Below the pieces are notes generated by a model, which was given only the letters and a program-made list of their open reading frames with translations, was not told the DNA's origin and did no database searches. The translations under genes and the position numbers were made by a program. Shown piece by piece: positions 26,001 to 41,000 of a stretch of 64,000 nucleotides of DNA; within the stretch, counting starts at the first letter, position 1, and the number at the start of each line of letters is the position of its first letter. Source of the DNA: Climacteris rufus. Its lineage: Eukaryota; Chordata; Aves; Passeriformes; Climacteridae. The stretch lies in NCBI GenBank assembly GCA_013398175.1, contig VZRZ01002185.1, positions 1,323,537-1,387,536 of the forward strand. Direction: 5' to 3'.

Positions 26001-29000
26001 TTTTTATTAGTATTAATAGTCACAGTAGACAAAGCTTAGGACTGACTGATGTAAATGGGAGTTTCAATAATCGTTTTGTGAGTTCCATATAAAGGCTGAT
26101 CCCATATACTGTCCTGTCTCTGATAGTGGCAAGGGATCACTGGTGATAAAAGCTTTAGGCAACCAGTGACTGAAAAGTGCTTTGATAGCCATCGGTGAAC
26201 CTTTCCCTCTGTAGTTATCAAAACTCTTTTTTTTTAATTTAAACTACCTCTTCTGGAAAGCTATTACAGAATGAAAACGTGAGATTAGAAAAGAAGTAGA
26301 AAAAGAAAACAGAAAAGCAAGTCAAGCAATTAAATTGCCAAAATTCAGAAAGAGTCTGAGACAAGAAGAGATCAAAGGCTGAGAAGAAAGTTGTTGATAA
26401 GGCTATTGGCATATCTGTGATGCTTATTCTGCTTTTGTAGATAGCAAAATGAGCAGACTTTTACCCAGTGATTTCTGCATTAATCTTCCTATAGCAGGGT
26501 TGAGGGTTAAAATGATTTTTCATTGTAGGCAGCAGATTTATCATTATTAAACTTTAAGAAAAAAGGTGTTGTCGTAAGACTTTCCCCTCAGCTTCTGGAA
26601 GGATGACTCTTTATGTAGTTTTTAAATATTTATGTACTGAATGTAAGTAAGATAATCTGATTTGGTTCCATCTTTTTGTATATGTTACCCAGCAGGCCTG
26701 TAAAGCTTTTTGTTAGGTTGAAAAGACCTCTGGTTTAGGAGCTCTAAAGCTCTATGGTTTAGGCTTAGGTAGCTAATTTTGAAGAGTGGAAGAAATGTCC
26801 TGGGTAGCATCTCTGTAGTTATTTCTGCCACCCTGCCCCATTTCTACAAATATCCCAAATACTGTAATTTATCTTTCCTGAAACTAAGATTTACTTGTGG
26901 GTAAGTGGGATTGAAATGTACTTCAGGGGTCTACAAGTGGCAGAGTGTGAGGAGCCAAGGATAAGTAGGTAGATAACAGGAATCTACACTGAGCATTTAA
27001 AAAATTGTCAGAAATGTGCTTTTGATTCCAGCTCTCATGTAAGCAAGCTACTCAAATAGTAAGGCATATTAACAGTCTGTATACTAAATTAAAATCTGAT
27101 AACATTCAGAATTTTCTTCTGCAGCCTGTTATTTACTATTTAGTAAAATGGTGTTCGTTGCCATATGAAGATAGTACGTGGGAGCTGAAAGAAGATGTAG
27201 ATCAAGCAAAAATAGAAGAATTTGAACAATTGCAAGCTTCCAGGCCTGACTCAAGGAGATTGGTAAAATTATATCTAATTTACTTGTCTGTCTTGGTAAA
27301 TTTGATTTGGTTTTCCCAACTGTAAACTCTTGTGTTAAAACATAAGGCTTATTGACGTTCTCTGTAAAGGATCTGTGTGCCTTTTACTTGGGAATAATAA
27401 TATATTCAGGTAGGGATGGATAAATATTCTTATATAAGTTCTTACTCTCAAAAAATAAAAATTTTTGCTTAGGGAAAAATCCTGAAGGGCGGTGACTTTC
27501 TGAGCGTTTAGGTGAGCAATGAGCCACACATTGAAACTGGCTGTCACAGAATCTGAACACCTTCAAGATGAGGAGAAACTGGGATGACGTAGTAACACTC
27601 TTTTATAGAAAATAGAGTTAAATCTTGTGCTTCAGCAATGAAGAGAATTGGCAAATGAGATCTGTCAAACAGATTCTGTAATTTCTTCCTGCTTTTATTT
27701 TTCTTTTTGTCATTAAAGAGCTGGCTGGAAGGAAGAAAAATACATGTAATAAGGAAATGTGTTCTGTCTTTAAATTATCAATCTTCTGTCTCCTAGAGCA
27801 GGAGAAAGCAAAATAGTTCTATTTCAAGTCTTGTATGTCATCGTCAGAGTAGGACATGTGTCCTGCGTGGTGTAGTACAACACTTGTTCTGACTTAGATC
27901 TTTTACATAACTAAGTATGCACAGTTTTAATTTATAGGCTTTAGAATTTATTTTAATGTTTTTTCCATCTACAGATAATGACAGTAGTCACGATTAACAT
28001 CTTCATATTATATTGAGTTCATTTTTGTAGTATTTATTTTAAATCCTGACATTTTGGCATGTGGGAAGAAGAGCTTTTATACCTCTCTTACCATATTTGG
28101 CTTTGAGAGAAAAAGATGATTAAAGCGCAACTGCACAACTGACAGTCATCTCAGCATCAGCAACAAGTATTTTTGCTTCAGACTCCAGCAGCTACAAGGA
28201 ATTATTTGCTGACTGCAGCCCTGCAAGGAGGAGCATGGCTGCTCTGGGTGTGGGGGAGTGGACAGATGGCAGCTGGTGGGAGAGGGGAGGAAGCCACAGC
28301 TGCTGGGGAGGGACAGCTCCTGCGGCACCAGCCCTGGGCTCAGGTGATGCTGACGCTGGCAGTGGAGAGAGAGAAAATTCAAATCTGAAATTCAGAGCTG
28401 CCAGATAAGGCCACATGAGTCTCGAGTGAATGCAAGCTTTTATAAATGCTGAGAAGGGGGATGGAGGGGGGGGAAGTACAGCTGGTGAGAAAAGCTCTTA
28501 CTAAAATTACTTCACTTGAATGTGTGAGTTTGTTCACGTTGGGATGCAGAAGCAATCAGAAGAGTTTTCTGCTGGAATCCTTCCTAGTATCAGTCAAACC
28601 CTGCATTATTTCAGTACTAAGTTACTTGCTAAGCTAAGGGCCCGGCTGCTCTGGCTCCAGGCTTGGGAACTAGTGTGTGTTTCTATATATAAATATTTTA
28701 TGTGCAGCCTCTCAGCTTTCCTTACCTTGCTAGGGCTGTGAAGGCGATACCCTTCAGTGCTGTCAGTCTGTTTTGTCATGGCCTTTGTGTCGTGACCCTC
28801 TGGATGCTGATGCTTTCTTTGATCTGATACCTTGGTGAAATTGATTCAGGGAACTAAACCACTCAGGAGTTTACTTTTTTTGTATTCCTGGCCTTGGCTG
28901 TGAGATGGAGTGATCAGCAGTGACCAGGGCAAGTGCAGAAGGGAAAGAGCAAGATGACAGTAACTGCGTAGATGCCCAGACTGCTCCAGGAGGAGAGCAT

Positions 29001-32000
29001 CAGCATCCAGGACTACTTCCACTGCGGGGATTTTTTTAATGCCCAGTGCTCAGCTGGCTCTCATGTAGGACAGCTGCCTGTTCTTAGAACTGCCAGAGTG
29101 AAACTTCATATAATCTTGAGGTTTCATATGTAAGTGAATTAGTGTGTCAAATTATTCCTGCTAAAGTATTTGTATTCTTAGTTTTAGTTTAGAAGCCAGT
29201 TGCTTGATTTTGTTATAATGTAGTCTTAAATTCATTTAAAAAGTAGTGTTTCATACAGAAAACATAAATACACATTTCAGGTTTCTGCAGACTTAATTAG
29301 TTATTTAGTAAGTGATGTTAACAATGACACTTCACTTCTATGGTTGAATAAGAACATTCTAAATCTGAAGTGATACACTCACAAAATAGTAGGTTTAGAT
29401 GCTTTTGAAGAATAAAGCATGTTCTGATTTGCACATGTATTAATCTTTCCCTTAAAGGACCGACCGCCTCCAAACTCCTGGAAGAAGATAGAGCAGTCCA
29501 GGGAATATAAAAATGGCAATCAGCTCAGGGAATATCAACTGGAAGGACTTAACTGGCTCCTATTCAACTGGTACAATAGGTATATGCATGAAATATTTTT
29601 TAATGTAGATTTTAAACCATATGCAGTGAATCACTATTACTGGGGGTGAATATTGTTTTAAATAAATTTATTGTCATTTCACTGCTTATAGCTAAAAGGG
29701 TGGAACTGGAACAAATTTCTCTCCCTTTGGGTGTGCAAGTATGTTGTTATCAACAAAAATTAACAAAAAATTAAAATAACATAACTGAAAATAAATTTTC
29801 AGTGGCTGTGAGGAAATTAAAAATAAAGCAACTTCCACTAAAGTGCAAGCTTTCAGAGTTTTTGAAACTGGGAGACCTTGCATTTCAAAATGACTCCTAG
29901 AAATAGTGTATAATTCAAGTAAAGTTACCTCTCTTCAGAAGTAAGGCTAGTAAATAATTGTATTATCTGTATTTTAAGCTAAAGTTAACTTTTGCTCATT
30001 AGTGTTATGAGGTATCAACAGGAATATAATCACTTCCAAGATCTTTTTCAGAATGATGTATTTCTTTGTATTTTAAGTTGAATTTCTATTAATGAATCTT
30101 CCTGCTTGCTCTGTTTCCAAAATACGAGTTGCTCGTCCTTTATAGAGAGGGTGACAGCAGGCATAGCATTTTACCATGCATGTTACTGGTCTGCAAAAGA
30201 AAATCTGATTTTAATTCTCAGTCAAGCAGTGCAGAGCTGTGTGAGCATCTGCAAAGAGAGCGTAGGGCTGGAGTGCATGGCTGAGGGTGAGCATGGAGTG
30301 GTACTTCATGTAGTCCTTTAGTTATGCATCTGTGTAGTTTTGGAATCAAAAAGCGAAATTTGTCAATGATGCTCTAATGCATTCCTTTCATGTGAGGGTA
30401 GCTGGGATACTTCCCATCTGTGATTTCTAGGGAATCTTCATTAATTTCTAGCAGTTTTGTCAAGGTGAATGTGTGCGTAGGAAACCTTAATTCTTAATTT
30501 GAGTTCCTTTAATTAGGGCAGAGGTAGTCCCAAAAGAATATTTTTGGAATATTTTTGAAGGAAAACTTCACGGAACATTCAGTTCTCAGGTTTTGCCAGT
30601 GGTAAATATGATGCAAAACTTCACACAAAGGTTTTGTGAACTGAGCATTGTTTCACCATAACTAGGGAATGTTTCCAAGGATCTTCTTACAGTGCCTCAG
30701 TTTTCATTGTTGTTGTAAACTGATATATTTGAGCTTTGTTTTTGTAAATTGTTCATTTGAGTAACAGCTTTAGGGTCTGTACTTTCTTTGATGCTAGTAA
30801 CAAATAAATAATTTTTGCTTTCAGGCGAAATTGCATTTTAGCAGATGAGATGGGCCTTGGCAAAACCATTCAGTCCATTACATTCCTGTATGAAATCCTC
30901 CTGACTGGTATAAGAGGCCCTTTCCTGATCATCGCTCCGCTTTCCACCATAACGAACTGGGAGAGAGAATTCCGCACGTGGACGGACCTGAACGTTGTGG
31001 TGTATCACGGGAGCATGATCAGCAGGCAGATGATCCAGCAGTACGAGATGTACTTCAGGGACTCTCAGGTATTGGAGCATCACTTGTGTGCAGTAACACC
31101 CAAAACATGTGTCAGGTGGCAGGAATCACAAGTGTGCTTGACATTATCTGTGTGTTTATCTTCGTGAAAGTCATTTCACGTTCCAGGATGTTACATGTGA
31201 GCATCTTTAACATATGCTTACTGGGTAAATGTAGTGGCAGTGTTTGCAGCAAGATGTGTGTTGTTTCACTGTGCTGAGTAATTTTGCAATTGAATAGCAG
31301 TGACGCTGATGCTCTTGTGGAGATTAAAGTGTACACAGATGGTTGCAGTTGGGTCCTGAATTTGAAGAGCAGGGAGGAAAAAAACAACACTGATTAAGCT
31401 GTTCTACCTTTGTGTAGCTGTTGATTTCCTTTTGCTGGTGTTAACTCTGAGCAGTTCACTTTTCTGCCTGAAAGGCATACCATTAAATGACATGAAAAAA
31501 CCTTGAAACCTGACTATTTTAAAAGGGGATTTTTTTCCTTTTTCATGTATTGTACATAAATAAACAATTTTCTATAATTGTCATGGTATTTCTAAAAAAT
31601 TGATAAAACTGACAACTTTTTATTAATTAATGCTAAATATCAAAATGACATATTGTTCGTCTAGTGAATTATTATTATGCTGTCTTGCTGAAGGCCTAAC
31701 ATAATCTCCTTGTCAGACCAATGGAGTAAGCTGGATAAGTTTTCATTTAGTTCTCAGGTGATATTTTGATTACTTATTGTATGACTGCTAACTGTATTAA
31801 CATCATCTATTTTGATTGATTGACTGCAGGATTTTTCTTGTCAGTCTTTCAGAATTTCTCAAGGTACAAATGGGTTTTTATCTACATGCACCTTTTGAAG
31901 CAGTTCTATTAGATGGTTATATCTGTAATTTAAAAGTGGTTAAAATTATACTGTTGCTAAGATAATATTGGATTTGGGTCCATGAATAATTGCTCATTAG

Positions 32001-35000
32001 TATCAGTTAGAGAGTAGCAAAGATCCAATAAATGTGATGACAAAACAGTTTATAATAAAATCTAGTCTCTGGCTCTTGGCAGAATTTCAGTAACAAAATC
32101 TGTAAATTGAGTAGATGGGAGGGAATGTAACAAATCTTGTGTGTTGTTGACTCTCTAGGGCCGAATTGTTCGAGGTACTTACAGGTTCCAGGCCATTATC
32201 ACAACTTTTGAAATGATTCTTGGTGGGTGTCCAGAATTAAATGCAATTGAGTGGCGGTGTGTTATTATTGATGAAGCCCACAGACTGAAGAACAAAAACT
32301 GCAAACTCTTGGAAGGACTAAAATTAATGAACCTTGTGAGTAACTATAGTTCACTGTTTGGGTTTGGTTTTAGTTCAGTACAGAATGATAATAAATTAAA
32401 AGTTTGCTTTACATGCCGAAAAAGACCTTTAAAGCAGTCTTCCTTGAGAGGTAACTATTCCTGACATTCTTCAAACATGCAGTTTTGATAGCTGATGCTG
32501 GTATATTTTTGATTAAACAAAATGTTTAATCGAAGTTCTCATTGCAGTCTCAAAGTTCTCAAAGCAAGTTCTCACTGTAAGCACTATCTATTTCTGATGA
32601 TACTGTTGTATAGTTTGTTTTGTTTTGATCAGAGTGAAAATTGCATTTAAAATTTGCTTTAGTTTTTGTACAATGTGTTAAAATCTAAAAAGTATTTTAA
32701 GCAAGTTATCTAACAACAGAAGCAAGCAAGTAGTAGAATTTTAAACAGACTTATTGTCTAGTCCAGTAGTTAATATTTTATTTTATACAGCTAAAGATTT
32801 TTAAAAGTAGATACTACCATGTATCAAATGCAGCATGACTAGTTTTGCATTTTTTTATTACTTCATTATTACTTTCCTGCATGTTCTCAGAAGTCATCTT
32901 AATTGCTTTCTGATACATGCTTAGTGTATATTTTTTGCACTGTAGAGAAGGAGGATTATAAATGTGGGAATATTACAGGCAAAGTTAATGTTCAGTCATT
33001 TCTTCGTTACAGATGTAGGAAGAGAGAATTTAAAGAAAAGCTGATAGAAAATGTTTATTGGTGTTTTTTAATAAATCTGTTTATCTGTGTCACCTGTGTA
33101 CTTAGTGACACACAGAACTGGTATTTTCAGGTTTTGATGCTCTGACTTAACACAAACATTTTTGCAAATATGTGCAGATAAGGTTATCTGAGTTTTGTTT
33201 CCTTTCCTAGGAGCATAAAGTACTGTTAACAGGTACCCCACTGCAAAACACAGTAGAAGAATTATTTAGCCTCCTTCATTTCCTTGAACCATTGCGTTTT
33301 CCTGCTGAGTCTACATTCATGCAAGAATTTGGAGACCTTAAAACAGAGGAACAGGTAAAAGTTCATTTGGGCTTGAGTGTTTGAGTGACTTCCTTTTAAT
33401 TCAATTACACTATTACCTTTTTATGTTCCAACAAACTGTTGTGTGTTTTATTTAGGTTCAGAAGCTACAAGCTATCCTGAAACCCATGATGCTCCGACGG
33501 TTAAAGGAAGATGTAGAAAAAAAGCTGGCTCCTAAGGAGGAAACCATCATTGAAGTAGAACTAACTAATATTCAGAAGAAATATTACCGAGCCATTTTGG
33601 AGAAAAATTTTGCTTTCTTATCCAAAGGAGCAGGGCAAGCAAATGTACCCAATCTGGTTAACACCATGATGGAACTCAGAAAGTGTTGTAATCACCCATA
33701 TCTCATCAAAGGTAAATACACGATAAGGACTGATTTTTTTTAACTTCTTTTTTTACTTTTATTTAAAATATGTAAGAACTTTTGCAATAATTTTTCAATG
33801 TTTTCTTCAGATTTTTCATGAATTGGATTAGGTGGAAACACTTTTTTGATAGCTGCAAGGCAAAGTTGTGAGATAGCTGAATATTTGAGGCCTGAAGCTT
33901 GAACTTGTTCTGTAGGATTTCACAGAACATTTAGAAGCAATTATCTCTCAGAAATGGTACAGCTCTTTTAAAGGAGTATGAAGAGCTTTTAGGTCTAACT
34001 TTTAAAATGAATGCTTCTTGCAAGTGATTTGATCTCTGTCAGTCTTCATTGCTTTTCTCACTTATTAATAGCTAACTGATGTTTTTCCTGACTTGCAAGA
34101 AAATACACTTTAAGCTGCAAAAGTTTTGACTGTGGTTTCAGGAGAAGGATTCAAAATACTGGTTTTTTTTTCAAAGACCTATGACCCATTTAAAATATTA
34201 CAAAGAGAGAAGTTATTAGGTTTTTTTTTACATAAAACTTGAGAGTAAGTATTTCAGTTTTTGCAGTTTGGAGGAGGGGGATTTACCTCATTCAAGGTGG
34301 TTTTTTTTTCTGTGGTGTTCTGCTTAAAAACTTTTTTTCAAAGCCTGTAAAAATAGATGTTCTTGCTTAGACTTCAGATCCATCACAACTCTGTTCTGCC
34401 GCCGTCAGTGGCTAAAGGGGAATATTTGGAGTACAAGCACTGATTTTGGTAACTTAGACTTGTATGTATGGAGCTGTTTGTGTAGATACACCTATAGGTA
34501 TGGAAATACATTCTTTGATAGGTGCTGAAGAGAAGATCCTTGGAGAGTTTAAGGAAACATATAGTCCAAGTGCTCCTGACTTCCACCTGCAAGCAATGAT
34601 CCAGTCTGCTGGTAAATTGGTTCTTATTGATAAGCTCCTTCCAAAAATGAAAGCAGGAGGCCACAAGGTCCTTATCTTCTCTCAAATGGTGCGCTGCCTT
34701 GATATTTTGGAGGATTACCTTATACATAAAAGGTAAGATTCATATTCTGTGACATGTAGCATATTGTTCTCTGTGAATGTTAGTGCAGGATTAATGACAG
34801 CAGCACACCAAAGCTGGGAGTTCTGTTTTCCTTTTCTGCTAATCAATGTTTAAGTTTGTATTCTGTGATCATTTATTCACTGACTAATTAAAAACTTCAG
34901 AGAAAAACTAGAGGGGGTTGTTGAGTGCCTTCAGTTTGTTGCTTTTTCCATTAAACATTCAATTATGTATATAATATTTATACATTTTCAGTCAGAAACC

Positions 35001-38000
35001 AAGTAAGTTCAAGCCCAACATTGCTTGTCCAAACCCCAGGAAGCACTGAATGTGTTCTTTATTTACATGGTGCTGAACTTGGACCAGGCAAGTGTCCAAG
35101 ATACAGCTCCTTGCTTCTAACAGAATATAAGCATTGAATGATGAACAACAGGAGGTGTTTTAGCCTTAAACTTGGTTGCAATTAGTAGTTCCTCTATCAA
35201 CCTGAAAATCTATAAAAAAGGCATAGTTCTGGTTGTATTACTAGTGCATTTGTAGGATTGTATATACTGTTTTGAAATGCGTAATTGTCGGTAAACTACA
35301 TCATTTTAACACAGAGTTAACTTGTTGAAAAATAAAAATTACTGAAGTCAAGCCTTCCTGCAGTCGATACTGGAATACTGAATAGTATATTATTTTAATA
35401 CCTCTTTTTGTGATAGTTTTATATTAAAGCTATTTGTTTGAACTGGGAGTGCAACACTTCCTATGTTTTATTTTAAAACATTAATTTTAACTTCATAGTA
35501 GTACTTATAATTCAGTATGGAAAATATTCATTTTTCTGTGATGTTGTAACATTAAGACCAGTGAATGATATCTACAGGTGGAATCTTTCACAATCTGTAG
35601 AAGCTGGAATTTGCTCTGTGCTGCCATTTGATTAGAAATGTTGGAGAGCAAACATGATCAGACTTAGCACTTAACAGAATTCAGGCCTGTAGGAGATAGG
35701 TGGCTGCCTGCCAAAATGCCTGTGGTCCTGTGGATTATCTGCTGTGCCATTTTATAGCTGATGAGAAGAAAAATGGTTTTGAGGCTTTTTGACTACTAGA
35801 TACACATTCAGCATCTTACTCAGTTTACAATGTACAGAAGTATTTGCTCCCTCTTCAAGCATTTTAGTTGATTTAGGAGTTTCACAGGAATCTTTGTAAT
35901 TGTCAAAGGTAACAAATGGCGGTTTTACTTAAGGCTTTTAAATTTGCTGGGTTTAGTCCAGGGAGCTTTGATAAAGACTGTTGGAGCTGCTGTCATGTCA
36001 TTTTTGTTCCATTTCTCTTAATCTTTACAGAATCAATATGCAGCTTGTCCAGTGACAGCTCACTAAGTTCTGCTTTCTGCTTATTGCTTGGTTACCCCTA
36101 ATATATTCAGACAATTTGGTGTATAATACAAGAATCCACTGTCCTGTTTCTGTGACCCTAGACAGGGATCCAAGGATAATACCATGTGAAAAACTCGAGT
36201 GTCTACATAGTACTTCAGGTTAGGGTGTGTTTTAATGCAACTGAGTGCCATGGTAATACATGCTTGCTGGACAAAGTGCAGAAGAATTTATCTTAAAATG
36301 CTCAGTGTTTGGCCTTGCTGGTGTGCATTAGTCCTACAGATATGCAAGTTCTGACATCATTCTTGATTATATTACCCACTACTAATCAAAGTTAGTCTTT
36401 ATCACTTTGATTCACTGGAAAGAATAAATGACAAAGTGTGCAATGCCCTGTGTGTGTGCAGGTACCTGTACGAGCGCATCGACGGGCGGGTGCGCGGGAA
36501 CCTGCGGCAGGCTGCCATCGACCGCTTCAGCAAACCGGACTCCGACCGCTTCGTCTTCCTGCTCTGCACCAGGGCTGGGGGCCTGGGCATTAACCTCACT
36601 GCAGCAGACACCTGCATCATCTTTGATTCTGACTGGAATCCCCAGAATGATCTGCAGGTAAATTTCTTTGAGCGTGATAGTGAGGCCTAATTAATAATTA
36701 TCAGTATCCTGATGGATGAAATTTTCGTCACTCTGAGTATTGTCTGTGTTTGAACATACATAATTTTTAAAAATTCGTGGTTTTAAGGCATGTGTTTAAA
36801 GTTTTTGATGCCTTCTATTCAGAAGGGATTTCATTTTTCTTTCAAATTGGTTACTTTTCAAAAATACAAGACAGGTAAAGTCAGTGAGTTGATAAAACCC
36901 TTAAGAATTAATGACACTGTGAACCTGGGGGCTATATTTTGCATGTACTGAATAACAGTTTATGGAAATAGAAGTGTTCAGTTGAAACATAATATACAAA
37001 AAAGGATTAATATGCATTAAGAAAAAGTGAATTAATCAAATCTAGGAACTGGATGCTGAAATTGAATCAATTCTCAAGTTGCAACTCCTTTACCATTTGT
37101 ATTTGGAGATCAGGTAACTTAGGAGCTAGCGGGTCTTTTTACCTGGTGTTACTGCAAGAGAAGTACCACTCAGGAGCATTCAGCACAGGTCATTCCATCT
37201 GCATTTTACTTGCTACACTGTTTTGAGAAAATTGTTCACAGTGTGGAAAATGTCTGCTTTCATTTGCTTAAATGTGTATCGAGTGCTTTTGAGTTCATGC
37301 TCTTATTTTCAGATTGGGCTACAAGAGAAATTGTTCTTTTAAAAGATCAGTATCTTATTTGTTGGTGAGTCTAAATTCTAACAGCTCTTCTCCCTTCCTT
37401 CCAAAGGCTCAAGCCCGATGCCACAGGATTGGTCAGAACAAAGCAGTGAAGGTCTACAGGCTGATAACACGAAATTCCTATGAGAGAGAGATGTTTGACA
37501 GAGCAAGTCTGAAACTGGGACTGGATAAGGCTGTCTTGCAGAGTATGAGTGGAAGAGAAAACAGTGTTGGTGGTGTATGTAGATTTATTTCCTGAAATAA
37601 CCTTCCTTTTGCTTTTGTAATCATGTGGGAATTACTTTAAATTACAGAAGCTGCCACTTTTCCCTTTTTCAGTCATTTACATCTCCATTCTGTTTTCTGA
37701 TGTGGACTAGCAATATAGCTGATATAATTTTAAATGTAGTCAGTTACTCTGATAAATCTTGTACTTTTTTTTTGCGTCATAAGGTCCAAGATAGATAATG
37801 TCAAAGTTAAAATGAGGAGAAAAGTTTCTCTTTGTTTCCTTGCATCTCCTCCTTGCATTTAATAAAATGTGTTACTTTAATGAAAGTATGAACAGGTGAT
37901 TTTTTAAACATGTGCATCATAGTGTTGAGAATAGCCAAAAAGCTAAAAAAAAGGGCATACTTTTAAAAATATGTACTGTAAACACCTAACTTATTATTCC

Positions 38001-41000
38001 AGCTGTCAGCTAGACTTTTTTCTTAACTTCTAATACTCTAGGTTTAAGTTTATAAATCATAAGGCATGGTTAGGTTGCAGAAACGTGGGAAAGGGAAAGA
38101 GGAATAGAAAAGACTTCAAGGATTATTTTTTTCCTGACTGTCTAAACCTGGTTTTATTTACTCAGATCCAACAACTCTCCAAAAAAGAAATAGAAGACTT
38201 GCTTCGAAGAGGTGCATATGGTGCCATTATGGATGAAGAGGATGAAGGCTCCAAATTCTGTGAGGAAGACATTGACCAAATTCTGCAGCGCCGAACTAAA
38301 ACCATCACGATTGAATCAGAGGGGAGAGGCTCCACGTTTGCCAAGGTGCACAACAGCAAGTTGTCTGTGACAGTATAGAGCTGTAAACATAGCTGGATGT
38401 TGTAGAGCTTATGCCTTAATTTTATGTTACATTTACTTTAGTTTAATGGGGGGGTGCATGTGTTAGGTACATATTTGGGGTTCTTTTTGTTTATATTAAT
38501 GTGCACGTGGCAAAATCAGATTTGCACCTACATAGTCTGTAAATGCCAGGTGCAAGGAGCATGCTTGAGACAAGATGAGTAATGGATCTGTGCTGCTTTG
38601 GAAAAGTCTGGGGTTTGTGTGAGATTTAATGAGCTGCATTAACCAAGAATATGAAAACATATTTGTTTATAGATCTTTTAGTATTTGGATACATTAAGAG
38701 TGGGGGAAAACGTATGTGACAATAATTAAGGTTACAAATTGCCAGGCTTATTTTAAAAATGCCTAAACAAAGGATATATTTTGAACCTTGAGCTTTTTTG
38801 GTAAGAGTTGGAATAGCAAAATAAGAAACCTAAAATAGCAGTGAGTGGAGATGCATATATGTACATGGGAAGGGGGCTGAGAGTGTAAAATATCAAGCAG
38901 TAGAACTGAGCTTGGAGTGTGGGGACTTCATTAATGCAATTGTGAAAACTCTGAAAGAATGAAAAAGGCAAAGAAAAAGGAACACTTTTAAAATACAGTA
39001 AATGTATATTTATATTCTTAAATAGCAATATTTATAAATATTCTTTATTTTTATGTTTATTTAGGTTTTCTTATATCTTGCTGATTAAGAAGCTTATGTC
39101 TTGCTTCTTAAATAAGTAGATGACTTCTAAAGATCGTCACTGTCTTCTTATCAGAAAAACTAGAAATTTTTATATATATATTTACTCTTTTCTCAAATGC
39201 AGTGTATCAGGGTTTTTTAAATGCCTTCTGAAATTAAGCTCATTCCATGCACTCAAGCTTTGATTGTTGGCAGCTTAAACGCCCCTTTGAAATTTCCCTC
39301 AAGCGAGTACTTCTGCATGAGATGAAATCCCCAAATGCTGATCAGCCTCTTCAAAAGATTCTTTTTTCTTCCATTCGAGTAATTTAGATTCAGACTTAGA
39401 AGCAGAAGGATCTTGCTGCTTAATGTTCTTCTCTCCTGATGGTGCATAAAAGTTCATTAGATTTTTCTGATACATTATGGATCTGATTTTTAAAAATTAA
39501 GGGGGAGGAGAACTTTTGAGTTGCTTTGCAGTGTAAGTAACTTCTAAAGTCTGAACAGCTGCTTGGGAGATTTTTGATGAAATAAGGTCATGCAATCTTC
39601 ACAGCACTGAGGCAAACTACAAACTTTTGATGTATGAGGTTGGTAAGCTTTAGTTTTATTTATTACAGGCTAGTTTTGTTGCATCTGGAAACAGGACTGA
39701 TATTTCACTAGATGATCCCAACTTCTGGCAGAAATGGGCCAAAAAAGCAGAAATAGATATTGATGCTATCAGTGGTAGAGTAAGTACTTTTCCTTTTTAA
39801 TGTGTGTTTTTTCAAGTATGTGCTTGCTGTTGAATTCTGAACTTGTAGGTATAGGATTTCTGGTCCTTTTTAATATTTCAACAAATCAGACTTTGTGTTC
39901 CTGGACAATCAGTCTGCTGATAGCTTTAGTATTCCCTATTTCCCTACTTGTCCTGAAAAAAGTCTGTAGGTCTCTGATTTTTGTCAAAGACCTGGAAATG
40001 ATTGAAAGTGTGGAATTACTCTGATTGCCCTGTTTCTCTGTCTGTAAATCCTGGCCTGGAATCTGCAAAATAACTAAGACCTATATAAATTTTATGATAA
40101 TAAACATTGTGTCCTATACTTGAAGACATTCCCGTGCATTTGAGTCCCAAAAATTTTCAGTGCCCCATTTCTCTCACAGAGGCTGCAGCACAGTCTGTGT
40201 AATATTCAGCTCAGATGAGCTACTCAGTGTTGTTTATAACCAATGTGCTGGCATTATCATATGAAACTCATTTGTTGTTGCCTTAAATACCACAACATGT
40301 TTTACTTGCTCCATGGGTGTTCACTGTGATGTCTTTACAAAATAGCTGTGAGTGACATGAGGTAGGAATTGTTTCTGAACTGAAGCTGTGTACTTGAAGA
40401 AGAGCTTGCCAACTGTTTCTCTCATGAGGTCTGTTTGAAATTTTGCAGAACAGCCTGGTTATTGATACCCCAAGAATCAGGAAACAAACACGGCCCTTCA
40501 GTGCTACCAAAGATGAGCTGGCTGAGCTGTCTGAGGTGGAGAGTGAGGGGGATGAGAAGCCCAAGCTCCGCAGGCCCTGTGACCGTTCCAATGGCTATGG
40601 CAGAACAGAGTGCTTCCGGGTGGAAAAGAACTTGCTGGTCTATGGGTATTGTCTACATCTTTCCTCCTTCTGTGTTTTAAAAACACTTCTTTTCCATGCA
40701 CTAAATTATATATATGGAATAACTTGACTCTATATTAGCAATAAACTGGTGTGTATGCACAGAATTTATTTAGAACAGGACTTACTTTGCACCCTGTCTG
40801 AATATTTCTGACAATTTGCAATTAAAGAAACCTTACGAAAGAAGGGTGCAAATCTTTCTTCAAATGAGATTATAGCATTTAATATGGGCACTACAGGAGT
40901 CTCTCTAAAAATTGTTACAGTAAGTGCTGCAGGCAGGCTCAAAACTCCTCAAAAAATGTCTGAAATAAGGGCTTGGTAGGTAACTTGATTTTCATAATTG

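Noticed and set aside
30850..31277. Open frame continuing past the Walker A exon donor
   Set aside because: It is read-through of the intron. The conserved protein resumes at 32159 after donor 31069.
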